A stretch of 64,000 bases of DNA from Saccharopolyspora hirsuta (lineage in GTDB: Bacteria > Actinomycetota > Actinomycetes > Mycobacteriales > Pseudonocardiaceae), in the NCBI RefSeq assembly GCF_008630535.1, contig NZ_VWPH01000008.1, positions 310,001 to 374,000 on the forward strand, in the 5' to 3' direction. The notes under the pieces are model-generated. The model worked only from the letters and a program-made list of their open reading frames with translations, searched no databases and had not been told where the DNA came from. The position numbers were made by a program, and so were the translations under genes. This document shows, piece by piece, positions 31,790-41,756 of the stretch (position 1 is the stretch's first letter; each line of letters starts with the position of its first letter).

Positions 31790-32929
31790 ATGCCACCGAC
31801 CGCATCCCAGCCCGCTCGGCCCAAGCTCAACGACGGTGGTCTGCTGCTGTGCCGGGTCGCTGGGGTACCCGTGCTGCTCTCCCCGTCCTGGTGGCTGGGC
31901 GCGGCGCTGATCGTGCTGCTCTACACGCCGCTGGTGGGCCGGATCCTGCCCGGTGCGGGCGTCTGGGAGAGCGCGGTGCTCGCCGCGGTGTTCACGGTGT
32001 TCCTCGCGGTCTCGGTGCTGCTGCACGAGCTGGGGCACTGCATCGTCGCGCTGCGGCTCGGCCTACCCGTGCGCCGGGTCCGGTTGTTCCTGCTCGGCGG
32101 CCTGACCGAGATCTCCCGCACACCGCCCAAGCCCGTCCAGGAGGGGCTGATCGCGGCCGCCGGACCAGCGGTGTCGCTGGTGCTCGCGGTGGCCGCCGGG
32201 GTCGGCTGGTTCGCCATGGTGCCGGGCGGCGCGATCTGGCTGCTGGTGGTGCAGACCTGCGTGGCGAACCTCGCGGTCGCGGTGTTCAACCTGCTGCCCG
32301 GGCTGCCGCTGGACGGCGGCCGGATGCTGCGTGCGCTGACCTGGCGGATCACCGGCAGGCGCGGCACCGGCACCACGGCGGGTGTGATCGGCGCGGCGGT
32401 GGTGGCGGCGGCGCTGATCGTCTGGGCGCTGCTGGGGCTGATCCAGAACTCCCAGGACCAGTGGTTGCGGCTGGGCGTGTGCGTGCTGATGGCGTGGTTC
32501 GTGGTGGCGGGTGCCAACGCCGAGCGCACCGCCGACCAGCGCCGGAGCTGGCCGCCCGGGCTGACGCTGCAGGAGCTCGTGCGCCCGGTCCTGCAGCTCC
32601 CGGCGGAGAGCCCGGTGGGCGACGCGCTGATGGCCGCGGCCGGTCGCGGCGTCGTGCTGGTGCGCGCCGACGGCATCGCGGTGGGCCTGCTGGACCAGAC
32701 CGCGGCCGAGCGGCTGGCCACCCACACCCCGAACGAGCCCGCCGAGCGAGCCGCCGAGCCGGTCGACCCGGACACGATCCTGCTCGACAGCGAGTCGCAC
32801 GAGGCGATCCTCGAACGCGTCCAGACCGTGCTGGCCTGGCAGTTCCTGGTCATCGACGAGGAGGGCCGCCCGAGCGGCGTGCTGCGCCGCGAGGACCTCC
32901 GCGCCGCCATCCGCGCCCGCCGCGGCTGA
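31790..32929 (+). CDS. Site-2-protease-like M50 metalloprotease with CBS region
   Basis: 379 aa. Multi-helix membrane protease with zinc motif HELGH (79-83) in a transmembrane helix and the second-site motif LLPGLPLDGGRML, the Asp being the third ligand. A soluble C-terminal part (about 255-379) looks like a CBS pair (SPVGDALMAAAGRGVVLVRADGIAVGLLD; FLVIDEEGRPSGVLRREDL). These rhomboid-unrelated proteases cleave membrane-bound anti-sigma factors or regulators, and the CBS part may gate activity by adenine nucleotides. It starts 88 bases from the divergent RecB-like nuclease. Confidence 0.88.
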   Translation: MPPTASQPARPKLNDGGLLLCRVAGVPVLLSPSWWLGAALIVLLYTPLVGRILPGAGVWESAVLAAVFTVFLAVSVLLHELGHCIVALRLGLPVRRVRLFLLGGLTEISRTPPKPVQEGLIAAAGPAVSLVLAVAAGVGWFAMVPGGAIWLLVVQTCVANLAVAVFNLLPGLPLDGGRMLRALTWRITGRRGTGTTAGVIGAAVVAAALIVWALLGLIQNSQDQWLRLGVCVLMAWFVVAGANAERTADQRRSWPPGLTLQELVRPVLQLPAESPVGDALMAAAGRGVVLVRADGIAVGLLDQTAAERLATHTPNEPAERAAEPVDPDTILLDSESHEAILERVQTVLAWQFLVIDEEGRPSGVLRREDLRAAIRARRG

Positions 32930-32980
32930 GCCGCCGCACGGGTCGTCCGGTCTCCGGAGAGGCTCCGTTCGTGCTGGTAG

Positions 32981-33964
<984 letters not shown>

Positions 33965-33970
33965 AACGCG

Positions 33971-34005
33971 AAACGGCCCGCCCCGAACCCCGGGGCGGGC
34001 CGTTT
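33971..34005. terminator. Bidirectional terminator hairpin
   Basis: Arms AAACGGCCCGCCCCG (33971-33985) and its complement (33991-34005), loop 5 bases, TTTT after it on the + strand and a run of A before it. It serves trmI and the convergent membrane-protein gene. Confidence 0.85.
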
Positions 34006-34024
34006 TCGGCTGCTCAGGTGGTGA

Positions 34025-34768
34025 TCAGCAGAGCTTCCACTCGCCTTCTTCGACGACCATCTTGAACTCTTCGTCGATCGGCTGGGACTGGTTGATCTGC
34101 TGGCCCATGTACTCCATGTTGAAGGTCATCTGGCCAGTGACCTTGGCGTTTGCCGTGTTGTCGCCGTTGTCCTTGACGTCGCCCAGGGTCATCTCGATCT
34201 TCAGGCCGTCGAGCATCTTCTTGATGTCGGCGTCCGTCATGCCCATGTTCTTGAGGTCGCCGAGCTCGCCGCCCTTGCCCTCCATGGTGTCGATGATCTC
34301 CTGGAACTGCTCCTTTTCCTTCTGGCAGGCCATGGTCTGGAGCGTGGCGAAGTCCTTGGCGTTGATCGCGTCGATGCCCTTCTGCGCGACCGAGCGTGGG
34401 TCGCCGGGGCCGCCGGTGAAGACGACGACGAGGGTGATGATCAGGGCGATCACCACCACGCCGCCGACGCCGCCGAGGATCCAGGGGAGGGGGGACTTCT
34501 TCTTCGGGGGTTCGAAGCCCGGCTGGCCGTACGGGGAGGTCGGCGGGTACGGGGGCTGGCCGCCGAAGCCCGCCTGCTGCTGGGGGCCGCTGGGCGGGTA
34601 GGCGCCGCCCGGCTGCTGGCCGAAGCCCTGCTGGGGGCCGCTCGGCGGGTACTGGCCGCCCGGCTGCTGCGGGTACTGGCCGCCGGGCTGCTGGCCGCCG
34701 AAGCCCGGCTGGCCGCCCGGCTGCTGGCCCCAGCCGCCCTGGCCGGGCTGCTGCGGTGGGTACGTCAC
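34025..34768 (-). CDS. Gly/Pro/Gln-rich single-pass membrane protein with DUF4878-like domain
   Basis: 247 aa. Residues 1-90 are low-complexity GQQPGGQ/YPPSGPQ repeats, followed by KKK and one membrane helix (PLPWILGGVGGVVVIALIITLVVVF), then an extracytoplasmic domain of about 135 residues with two Cys (TMACQKE and the C-terminal KLC) that could form a disulfide. The domain resembles DUF4878/lumazine-binding-like folds (SVAQKGIDAINAKDFATLQTMAC; VEEGEWKLC). Its Met/Lys/Asp-rich composition and lower GC stand out from neighbouring genes. Paralog of the next gene upstream, 37 bases away. Function unknown. Confidence 0.75.
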   Translation of the reverse strand: MTYPPQQPGQGGWGQQPGGQPGFGGQQPGGQYPQQPGGQYPPSGPQQGFGQQPGGAYPPSGPQQQAGFGGQPPYPPTSPYGQPGFEPPKKKSPLPWILGGVGGVVVIALIITLVVVFTGGPGDPRSVAQKGIDAINAKDFATLQTMACQKEKEQFQEIIDTMEGKGGELGDLKNMGMTDADIKKMLDGLKIEMTLGDVKDNGDNTANAKVTGQMTFNMEYMGQQINQSQPIDEEFKMVVEEGEWKLC

Positions 34769-34805
34769 TTTCTCTCCCCCTCGTCGGAAAAGTTCTGTTG
34801 CGGGC

Positions 34806-35459
34806 TCACTGGTCGAGCTGGCAGACCTTCCAGGTCCCGTCCTCGACCTTCAGCACCATCGTCTGGTCCACCGGGTGGGACTTCCCGTCGGCCACGTAGG
34901 TTCCCGTCAACTTCGCCGTGGCCGAATCGTCACGTTCGGTCACCTGGCCGAGCTCGACGTCGAACTTCCACTGCTCGAGCTGGTCGAGTGCCTTGTTCAG
35001 CTCGGCCTTGTTGGACTCGCACAGCAGACCGCGGACGCTGTTGAAGTCGTGGGCGTTGACCTTGGTCACCAGCTCCTGGGCCACCGGCTTGGCCTCGCCG
35101 GGCCCGCTGGCCAGCCAGAAGTACACGCCGACGCCCGCTCCGGCGAGGACGACCAGCGCCCCGACCAGGCCGAGGATCAGCGGCAGCTTCGACTTCTTCT
35201 GCTGGGGTGGTTCGACGTCGGCGAAACCGTTGGGCTCCTGGAGCCAGGAACCGGGGCCGAACTCGCTGCCCCACTGCGGGGGCATGGGCGCCTGCTGCGG
35301 CTGCTCCGGCCCCTGCTGGCCCCAACCGGTGTGCTGGTTGCCGTAGAAGGCGGGCTGCTGCTGCGGGGTTTCCGATGGTCCCGGTGGCGGGAATCCGTTG
35401 CCCGTGGGTTGCTGCTGGCCCCACCCGCCCGGTCCAGGCTGCTGCGGCGGATAGGTCAT
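34806..35459 (-). CDS. Gly/Pro/Gln-rich single-pass membrane protein with DUF4878-like domain, paralog
   Basis: 217 aa. Same plan and same first residues (MTYPPQQPG) as the downstream paralog: Gln/Pro-rich N-terminus to about residue 90, KKSK, one helix (LPLILGLVGALVVLAGAGVGVYFWL), then a domain with two Cys (GLLCESNK, WKVCQLDQ). ATG 35459 follows GGGGAGGAG on the minus strand. The Pro/Gln-rich tail would lie in the cytoplasm, the DUF4878-like domain outside. It is divergent from mpa across 528 bases. A link to the proteasome is only positional. Confidence 0.75.
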   Translation of the reverse strand: MTYPPQQPGPGGWGQQQPTGNGFPPPGPSETPQQQPAFYGNQHTGWGQQGPEQPQQAPMPPQWGSEFGPGSWLQEPNGFADVEPPQQKKSKLPLILGLVGALVVLAGAGVGVYFWLASGPGEAKPVAQELVTKVNAHDFNSVRGLLCESNKAELNKALDQLEQWKFDVELGQVTERDDSATAKLTGTYVADGKSHPVDQTMVLKVEDGTWKVCQLDQ

Positions 35460-35987
35460 GAACTCCTCCCCGGAGGTGTGCGTCGTGCTCCTCGCCGTCT
35501 GCGCGGCGGCCGTAAGTAGATCAGAGCGCGCGGGGCGACGTGCACGGAGTGGAGCATTCGGCACCGAATCGTCACGGGGGATTCGTCTCCGCGTGGTGGA
35601 CCCCGGGGGCAGTTGTTCCAAATGATGGGAGAAGTTCCGCGTGTTCCGATCGGACCCCGGGAGCAACGCCACCCGGTTGCCGGAGTCGTTAACCCGGATG
35701 CCGGTGCACGGCCGCGATCCGTGCGGCGCAACGGGAAACCGGTGCTGGTCGGCGCGCGGGAGCACCGCGCGGCCCGCTGCGCAACGTATCGATCGGACCA
35801 TGATCGTCGACGCACCGTGTCCGCCCGATCCCGCCCCGGCGCGACCCGCTGGCACCAACCTGCCCCGGTTCGTGGGTATTCGCGGATTTTTGTGGCACGC
35901 TGGGCGATCCGGCGGACATTCACGACGCCGCCGTCGTCGGTGATCGCCGGTACCGTGGTGGTACGAGCACGGGAGGAGGGTGCCGAC
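35460..35987. other. 528-bp divergent intergenic region upstream of mpa
   Basis: No supportable gene, although an open frame runs into mpa from 35613. The 10-mer CGATCGGACC occurs twice (35647-35656 and 35790-35799), and TGGACCCCGGG/CGGACCCCGGG pairs occur near 35600 and 35654. A TACCGT box at 35951-35956 is a possible mpa -10. Confidence 0.5.
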
Positions 35988-37778
35988 ATGCAGCACGACC
36001 GTCCCGGCAGCCGGCCAGAGGAGGGCGGCGAGCAGTACAGCGGTGGCAATGCAGAGCTCCGCAGCCAGATCCGTCTCCTGGAGGACGAGGTTGCACTGCT
36101 GCGCCGCAGGCTCAACGAGTCGCCCCAACAGGCCCGGTTGCTGGAAAAGCGGCTGGCCGAGGCATCCGAGAGAGTGAGTCAGCTCACCGAACGGAACGCC
36201 AAGCTCACCGAGACCCTGAAGGAAGCGCGGAGCCAGCTGATGGCGCTGCGCGAGGAAGTCGACCGACTCGCCCAACCGCCCAGCGGCTACGGGGTGTTCC
36301 TGCACCGCTTCGAGGACGGCACGGTCGACGTGTTCACGTCTGGTCGCAAGATGCGGGTGGCGGTGTCGCCCAACGTCGAGACGGAGGAACTGAGACTGGG
36401 CCAGTCAGTGCGCCTCAACGAGGCCCTGACCGTGGTGGAGGCTGGCGCGTTCGAGCAAACCGGTGAGGTCTGCACCTTCCGGGAGCTCCTGTCCAGCGGC
36501 GCCGGGGAGAGCCCCCGCGCGCTCGTGCTGGGCCACACCGACGAGGAACGCGTGGTGTGGGTGACCGAACCGCTGGTCACCGCCGGGCTGAAGGCCGGCG
36601 ATTCGGTGCTGGTCGACAGCAAGGCCGGGTACGCCTACGACGTGGTGCCCAAGGCCGAGGTCGAGGACCTCGTGCTCGAGGAGGTGCCGGACGTCGGCTA
36701 CCAGGACATCGGTGGCCTGTCCGGGCAGATCGAGCAGATCCGCGACGCCGTGGAGCTGCCGTTCCTGCACTCCGACCTGTACATCGAGTACCAGCTGCGA
36801 CCGCCGAAGGGCGTCCTGCTGTACGGCCCGCCGGGCTGCGGCAAGACGCTGATCGCCAAGGCGGTGGCCAACTCGCTGGCCAAGCAGGTGGCCGCCGCGC
36901 GCGGGGACGACGACGGTCAGGCGAAGTCCTACTTCCTGAACATCAAGGGCCCCGAGCTGCTCAACAAGTTCGTCGGCGAGACCGAGCGGCACATCCGGCT
37001 GATCTTCCAGCGGGCGCGGGAGAAGGCCTCCGAGGGCACCCCGGTGATCGTGTTCTTCGACGAGATGGACTCGATCTTCCGGACCCGCGGCAGCGGGGTG
37101 TCCTCCGACGTGGAGACCACCATCGTCCCGCAGCTGCTCAGCGAGATCGACGGTGTCGAGGGCCTGGAGAACGTCATCGTCATCGGCGCCTCCAACCGCG
37201 AGGACATGATCGACCCGGCGATCCTGCGGCCGGGCCGGCTGGACGTGAAGATCAAGATCGAGCGGCCGGACGCCGAGTCGGCCAAGGACATCTTCTCCAA
37301 GTACCTGACCTCGCAGCTGCCGATCCACGAGGAGGACCTCAAGGAGTTCGGCGGGGACAAGGCCGCGTGCGTGGAGGCGATGATCCAGACCACGGTCGAG
37401 CGGATGTACGCCGAGACCGAGGAGAACCGGTTCCTGGAGGTCACCTACGCCAACGGGGACAAGGAGGTCCTGTACTTCAAGGACTTCAACTCGGGCGCGA
37501 TGATCCAGAACATCGTGGACCGGGCGAAGAAGGCGGCGATCAAGGCGGTGCTGGACACCGGCCAGCCGGGCCTGCGGGTGCAGCACCTGCAGGACGCCAT
37601 CATCGACGAGTTCGCCGAGAACGAGGACCTGCCCAACACCACGAACCCGGACGACTGGGCCCGCATCTCCGGCAAGAAGGGCGAGCGGATCGTCTACATC
37701 CGCACCCTGGTCAGCGGGAAGAACCAGGAATCCGGCCGAGCGATCGACACGGCCACCAACACGGGCCAATACCTGTAG
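35988..37778 (+). CDS. mpa: Proteasome-associated AAA ATPase (Mpa/ARC)
   Basis: 596 aa. Hexameric unfoldase that recognises pupylated proteins and threads them into the 20S core. The N-terminal coiled coil (about 20-85; [22 protein letters not shown]) binds Pup; two OB-fold segments follow ([46 protein letters not shown]). The AAA module has Walker A GPPGCGKT, Walker [13 protein letters not shown] and arginine-finger region [11 protein letters not shown]. The C-terminus ends GQYL, the signature by which Mpa docks on the proteasome alpha ring. ATG 35988 has GGAGGAGG upstream at 35972-35979. R1 copy B follows the stop. Confidence 0.96.
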   Translation: MQHDRPGSRPEEGGEQYSGGNAELRSQIRLLEDEVALLRRRLNESPQQARLLEKRLAEASERVSQLTERNAKLTETLKEARSQLMALREEVDRLAQPPSGYGVFLHRFEDGTVDVFTSGRKMRVAVSPNVETEELRLGQSVRLNEALTVVEAGAFEQTGEVCTFRELLSSGAGESPRALVLGHTDEERVVWVTEPLVTAGLKAGDSVLVDSKAGYAYDVVPKAEVEDLVLEEVPDVGYQDIGGLSGQIEQIRDAVELPFLHSDLYIEYQLRPPKGVLLYGPPGCGKTLIAKAVANSLAKQVAAARGDDDGQAKSYFLNIKGPELLNKFVGETERHIRLIFQRAREKASEGTPVIVFFDEMDSIFRTRGSGVSSDVETTIVPQLLSEIDGVEGLENVIVIGASNREDMIDPAILRPGRLDVKIKIERPDAESAKDIFSKYLTSQLPIHEEDLKEFGGDKAACVEAMIQTTVERMYAETEENRFLEVTYANGDKEVLYFKDFNSGAMIQNIVDRAKKAAIKAVLDTGQPGLRVQHLQDAIIDEFAENEDLPNTTNPDDWARISGKKGERIVYIRTLVSGKNQESGRAIDTATNTGQYL

Positions 37779-37803
37779 TGAGAGCAGCACGGGGCTGGTC
37801 TGC

Positions 37804-37983
37804 GTGACGGTGCGGGTAGCGGAACCTCAGCGGTCGCCTGGCTGCGGGATCCCGTTCTGATGTATGTCCAATACACGGCGAACGGGCTGTCCTCGCCAGG
37901 CGACCGCTGAGAACCCGCGGCGGTGCCGGTTGCGAGGGTGGGTTATGCGCCTGCGGCGCATGCGACAGCTCTCGGGCGGTGCC
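37804..37983 (-). repeat. Dispersed hairpin element R1, copy B (inverted relative to copy A)
   Basis: Outer stem 37826-37841 with 37896-37911 (16 perfect pairs), inner stem CCCGTTC/GAACGGG (37851-37857 with 37880-37886), terminal stem TGTAT/ATACA (37861-37865 with 37871-37875), then the short hairpin ATGCGCC-TGC-GGCGCAT (37945-37961). It begins 26 bases after the mpa stop. Confidence 0.8.
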
Positions 37984-38032
37984 AGCAGGGCGTCGCGGCG
38001 GAGATTCGCCTCGCTTGCGTGTTCTGAGCGGT

Positions 38033-38069
38033 CTCGGGGCCGCCGTCCCTCCGGGGTGGCGGCCCCGAG
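38033..38069. terminator. GC-rich hairpin before the aldo-keto reductase gene
   Basis: Perfect 12-base arms CTCGGGGCCGCC (38033-38044) and its complement (38058-38069) with a 13-base loop. Likely the terminator for mpa read-through. Confidence 0.6.
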
Positions 38070-38092
38070 CTGTGCCGGGCGCGGGTTGCGGT

Positions 38093-38098
38093 TACGTT
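38093..38098 (+). promoter_or_regulatory. -10 box (TACGTT) of the aldo-keto reductase gene
   Basis: It lies 7 bases before ATG 38106 with no SD sequence; probably leaderless. Confidence 0.45.
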
Positions 38099-38105
38099 TC
38101 CAGGC

Positions 38106-39056
38106 ATGATCCCCGCGCAGACACCGGTGGAGCGGCTCGGGCTCGGCCTGGCCGCGCTCGGCCGCCCGGCCTACATCAACGTCGGTCGTCCCGACGTGCT
38201 GCCCGTGCAGCGCACCGCGCAGGCCATGCGGGAGCGCACCCGCTCGGTGCTCGACGCCGCCTACGCCAACGGCATCCGGTGGGTGGACACCGCGCGGTCC
38301 TACGGCAGCGCGGAGCAGTTCCTCGCCGACTGGTTGCGGGAGCGCGGCCACGGCGACGTGGCGGTGTCCAGCAAGTGGGGGTACGCCTACGTCGCGCAGT
38401 GGCGGATCGAGACCGAGGTGCACGAGGTCAAGGAGCACTCGCTGGAGCGGCTGCGCACCCAGTGGGCGGAGACCCGCACCCTGCTGGGTGACCGGGTCGA
38501 CCTCTACCAGGTGCACTCGCTGACCTCGGGCAGCCCGCTGTTCGAGGACATGGCGCTGCAGCACGAGCTCGCCCGCATCCGCGACTCCGGGGTGCACCTG
38601 GGCTTCTCCACCAGCGGCGCGGCGCAGGCCGAGACCATCGAGCGGGCCTGGGAGATCGAGGTGGGCGGGCGGCAGCTGTTCTCCGCGGTGCAGTCCACCT
38701 GGAACTCGATGGAGCCGTCCGCGGGGCGGGCGCTGACCGAGGTGCACACCGGCGGCTGGCGGGTGCTGGTCAAGGAGACGCTGGCCAACGGGCGCCTGGC
38801 GGTCGACCCGCCGCGCGAGCTGGCCGAGATCGCCGACCGGCACGGGGTGTCGTCGGACGCGGTGGCCATCGCGCACGTGCTGCACCAGCCGTGGGCGGAC
38901 GTGGTGCTGCTCGGCCCGGCCAGCGTCGAGCAGCTGGAGGCGAACCTGGCAGCCTGCCGGGTGGAGCTGACCGACCGAGACTTGCACGCCCTGGAAACCC
39001 TGGCCCGCGACGCGGCGACCTACTGGGGCGAGCGCGCGGAGCTCCCCTGGCGCTGA
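38106..39056 (+). CDS. Aldo/keto reductase
   Basis: 316 aa TIM-barrel oxidoreductase. The catalytic tetrad appears as Asp and Tyr in WVDTARSYGSAEQFLADWL, Lys in VAVSSKWGY and His in LYQVHSLT. The C-terminal LLGPASVEQLEANL is the NADPH-binding region (usual form PG..). It reduces carbonyl compounds with NADPH; the substrate is unknown. It sits between mpa and dop as a single-gene unit and is convergent with the Nudix gene. It ends YWGERAELPWR, typical of this subfamily. Confidence 0.88.
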   Translation: MIPAQTPVERLGLGLAALGRPAYINVGRPDVLPVQRTAQAMRERTRSVLDAAYANGIRWVDTARSYGSAEQFLADWLRERGHGDVAVSSKWGYAYVAQWRIETEVHEVKEHSLERLRTQWAETRTLLGDRVDLYQVHSLTSGSPLFEDMALQHELARIRDSGVHLGFSTSGAAQAETIERAWEIEVGGRQLFSAVQSTWNSMEPSAGRALTEVHTGGWRVLVKETLANGRLAVDPPRELAEIADRHGVSSDAVAIAHVLHQPWADVVLLGPASVEQLEANLAACRVELTDRDLHALETLARDAATYWGERAELPWR

Positions 39057-39103
39057 CTTCGGCCGACCACGGCCAGGCGCGGCGGCGCACAGCCCCGAGA
39101 CCT

Positions 39104-39123
39104 ACAGTTTCAGTTGAAACTGT
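39104..39123. repeat. ACAGTTTCAGTTGAAACTGT palindrome
   Basis: 9-base arms around GT, in the 109-base gap between convergent genes. Member of the TTTCAAYTGAAA family. Confidence 0.8.
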
Positions 39124-39165
39124 GAGTCCCCGCGCACGGGACCGGCCCTGGGGGCACTTCGGGGG

Positions 39166-39675
39166 TCACATCCGGGCGAACCACTCCAGGGCGAACTTGC
39201 GGCCGTCCGGGACGAACGGCCAGTCCGGGTCGTCCAGGCGTTCGCGGAGCTCCGCCAGGGGCATCCACCAGCCCGCGGCGACCTCCTCCGGCTGGTGGAC
39301 GATCGGGCCGTCCCAGCGGACCTCGTAGAGGAACCCGTGGTAGCGCACGGTGCCCTGGTCGAAGGTGGAGCGGAACAGGAAGCGCACCGGCGCGCCGCGC
39401 ACGCCAAGCTCCTCGGCCAGCTCCCGCTCCGCCGTGGTGGCCGGGTCCTCGCCCGCCGCGACGACGCCACCGGCCGCGCAGTCGTGCATGCCCGGGAAGA
39501 CGTCCTTGGTGTCGGTGCGGCGGTGCACGTAGATGCTGCTGCCGTCGGGGGAGCGGACCAGCACCGCCGACGAGGCGTGCCACAAGCCCTCCGCGCGCAT
39601 CCGCCGCCGCGTCGCGCTGCCCACGACACGCCCGGCCGCGTCGTACACGGCCACCAGTTCCTCGCCAGCCATCAT
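39166..39675 (-). CDS. Nudix hydrolase
   Basis: 169 aa. Nudix box [24 protein letters not shown] (about 75-98), the signature GX5EX7REUXEEXGU with Glu residues for magnesium. The N-terminal [29 protein letters not shown] layout resembles isopentenyl-diphosphate isomerase-like and YfcD-type Nudix proteins. It hydrolyses a nucleoside diphosphate derivative, or may act on prenyl diphosphates; not resolved. Two adjacent Met codons (39675 and 39672) can both start it. It shares 127 bases with divergent dop. Confidence 0.88.
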   Translation of the reverse strand: MMAGEELVAVYDAAGRVVGSATRRRMRAEGLWHASSAVLVRSPDGSSIYVHRRTDTKDVFPGMHDCAAGGVVAAGEDPATTAERELAEELGVRGAPVRFLFRSTFDQGTVRYHGFLYEVRWDGPIVHQPEEVAAGWWMPLAELRERLDDPDWPFVPDGRKFALEWFARM

Positions 39676-39789
39676 GCCCCGATCGTCGCAGCCGCCCGGC
39701 GCACCTCTCCCAGCGCACCGGCACCGCCGCCGTTCCCACGATTCGACATCCTGTGGCGTGCAGCACTCCGCACGGTCGGTGATACCCCG

Positions 39790-39795
39790 TACGCT
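39790..39795 (+). promoter_or_regulatory. -10 box (TACGCT) of dop
   Basis: It lies 7 bases before ATG 39803; only a weak GAGG is nearby, so a leaderless or very short leader is likely. Confidence 0.45.
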
Positions 39796-39802
39796 GCGAG
39801 GT

Positions 39803-41302
39803 ATGCGGCGGATCATGGGAACCGAGGTGGAGTACGGCATCGTCGTGCCGGGCGATTCCAGCGCCAACCCGGTGCTGACCTCCACGCACATCGTGCTCGC
39901 CTACGCGGCGGCGGCCGACATCCCGCGGGCCAGGCGCGCGCGCTGGGACTACGAGGTCGAATCGCCCCTGCGCGACGCCCGCGGCTTCGACCTGAGCGCC
40001 GCGGCGCAGCAGAACAACGGCTCGGACGGCGACGACCTCGGGGCGGCCAACGTCATCCTCACCAACGGTGCGCGGCTCTACGTCGACCACGCGCACCCGG
40101 AGTACTCCGCCCCGGAGGTGACCAACCCGCGCGACGCGGTCATCTGGGACAAGGCGGGCGAGCGGGTCATGGAGGAGGCGGCGATCCGGGCGGCCAGCGT
40201 GCCCGGCACCGCGCCCATCCAGCTGTACAAGAACAACGTCGACGGCAAGGGCGCCAGCTACGGCACCCACGAGAACTACCTGATGTCGCGCAGCACCCCG
40301 TTCACCGCGGTGATCGGCGGCCTGACGCCGTTCTTCGCCTCCCGGCAGGTGGTCTGCGGTTCGGGCCGGGTCGGCATCGGGCAGGCGGGGGAGAAGGCCG
40401 GGTTCCAGCTCTCCCAGCGCTCGGACTACATCGAGGTCGAGGTCGGCCTGGAGACCACCCTCAAGCGCGGCATCATCAACACCCGCGACGAACCGCACGC
40501 CGACGCCGACAAGTACCGCCGGCTGCACGTCATCATCGGCGACGCCAACCTGGCGGAGACCTCCACCTACCTCAAGCTCGGCGCCACCGCGCTGGTGCTG
40601 GACATGATCGAGTCCGGGCAGCGCTTCGACGACCTGAAGCTGTCCGACCCGGTGCAGGCCGTGCACCTGATCAGCCACGACCCGACGCTGAAGCAGACCG
40701 TGGAGCTGGCCGACGGGCGCCGGTTCACCGGGCTGGACCTGCAGCGCGCCTACCACGAGCGCGCCGCCCGCTTCCTCGACGAGCACGGCGGCGAGCGGGC
40801 CGCGCGGGACGTGCTGGACACCTGGGGCGAGGTGCTGGACCTGCTCAGCGGCGACCCGATGGACTGCGCCGACCGGCTGGACTGGCCCGCCAAGCTGCGG
40901 CTGCTGGAGAGCTACCGCAGCCGCGACAGCCTGGGCTGGGCCTCGCCGCGGCTGCACATGATCGACCTGCAGTACTCCGACGTCCGGCTGGACAAGGGCC
41001 TCTACAACCGGCTGGTCGCGCGCGGCTCGATGAAGCGCCTGGTCAGCGAGGACGAGGTCCGCGACGCGGTGCTCACGCCGCCGGAGGACACCCGCGCCTA
41101 CTTCCGCGGCCGCTGCCTGGAGCGCTACCCGGCGGAGGTGGCGGCGGCGTCCTGGGACTCGGTCATCTTCGACCTCGGCCGGGAATCGCTGGTGCGCATC
41201 CCGACGTTGGAACCGCTGCGCGGCACCAAGGCCCACGTCGGGGCCCTGCTGGAGGCCGCGGCCAGCGCCGAGGAGCTGGTCGACTCGTTGACCAAGGGGT
41301 GA
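39803..41302 (+). CDS. dop: Deamidase/depupylase of Pup
   Basis: 499 aa. Converts the C-terminal Gln of Pup to Glu and removes Pup from substrates. Glutamine-synthetase-like fold shared with Paf[19 protein letters not shown] (magnesium-binding Glu), [17 protein letters not shown] with the catalytic Asp, [20 protein letters not shown], and [25 protein letters not shown]. The Dop-specific insertion ([16 protein letters not shown], about residue 70) distinguishes it from PafA. ATG 39803 matches the usual start; a second Met four codons later would also work. Pup is encoded 157 bases downstream. Confidence 0.95.
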   Translation: MRRIMGTEVEYGIVVPGDSSANPVLTSTHIVLAYAAAADIPRARRARWDYEVESPLRDARGFDLSAAAQQNNGSDGDDLGAANVILTNGARLYVDHAHPEYSAPEVTNPRDAVIWDKAGERVMEEAAIRAASVPGTAPIQLYKNNVDGKGASYGTHENYLMSRSTPFTAVIGGLTPFFASRQVVCGSGRVGIGQAGEKAGFQLSQRSDYIEVEVGLETTLKRGIINTRDEPHADADKYRRLHVIIGDANLAETSTYLKLGATALVLDMIESGQRFDDLKLSDPVQAVHLISHDPTLKQTVELADGRRFTGLDLQRAYHERAARFLDEHGGERAARDVLDTWGEVLDLLSGDPMDCADRLDWPAKLRLLESYRSRDSLGWASPRLHMIDLQYSDVRLDKGLYNRLVARGSMKRLVSEDEVRDAVLTPPEDTRAYFRGRCLERYPAEVAAASWDSVIFDLGRESLVRIPTLEPLRGTKAHVGALLEAAASAEELVDSLTKG

Positions 41303-41459
41303 CGGGCCCGGCGACCACGTTACGTGCACGTCAGCCGGGTGCGAAGATCGCAAAGACCCCCGGCTGGCCGTGGGCCAACGGGTGTTCGGATGGGTAGTGT
41401 TCACAGCAGGACGTCCCCAGCGCGGGGGAGGTCCGAGAGGGCGATCACCGGGAGGCGAG

Positions 41460-41651
41460 ATGTCCCAGGAAAAGGTTCAGCGGCACGGTGGCGGCGACGG
41501 CGACGAAGAGCAGGGTCCGGAGGCCGCCGGCCAGGAGCGCCGCGAAAAGCTCGGCGAGGACGTGGACGCCATCCTGGACGAGATCGACGACGTCCTGGAG
41601 GAGAACGCCGAGGACTTCGTCCGCGCCTACGTCCAGAAGGGCGGGCAGTGA
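41460..41651 (+). CDS. pup: Prokaryotic ubiquitin-like protein Pup
   Basis: 63 aa, the usual length. Intrinsically disordered N-terminus (MSQEKVQRHGGGDGDEEQGP) and C-terminal helix region EKLGEDVDAILDEIDDVLEENAEDFVRAYVQKGGQ that binds the Mpa coiled coil. It ends GGQ, so Dop must deamidate it to GGE before PafA can ligate it to lysines. SD GGAGGCGAG precedes ATG 41460. A TAGTGT box at 41395-41400 may be its -10, giving a ~55-base leader. Confidence 0.97.
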   Translation: MSQEKVQRHGGGDGDEEQGPEAAGQERREKLGEDVDAILDEIDDVLEENAEDFVRAYVQKGGQ

Positions 41652-41756
41652 CCGGACCCGGTCCCGGGCCGCGGGAAACGCGGCCCGGCACCGTCCGCTG
41701 CGCGCCGGATCTTGACTAGAGTGCGTACCAGTCGCAGGCCCTTCGATCGGGAGACG

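Larger units (their letters stand above)
37779..38105. other. 327-bp intergenic region, mpa / aldo-keto reductase
   Basis: Filled by R1 copy B (37804-37983), a GC-rich terminator-like hairpin (38033-38069) and the -10 of the aldo-keto reductase gene. Confidence 0.7.

Noticed and set aside
37864..38109. Short ORF in R1 copy B sharing the peptide ENPRRCRLRGW with an ORF in copy A
   Set aside because: The similarity is explained by the shared DNA element. There is no SD or leaderless promoter, and base changes preserve the hairpin rather than the codons.
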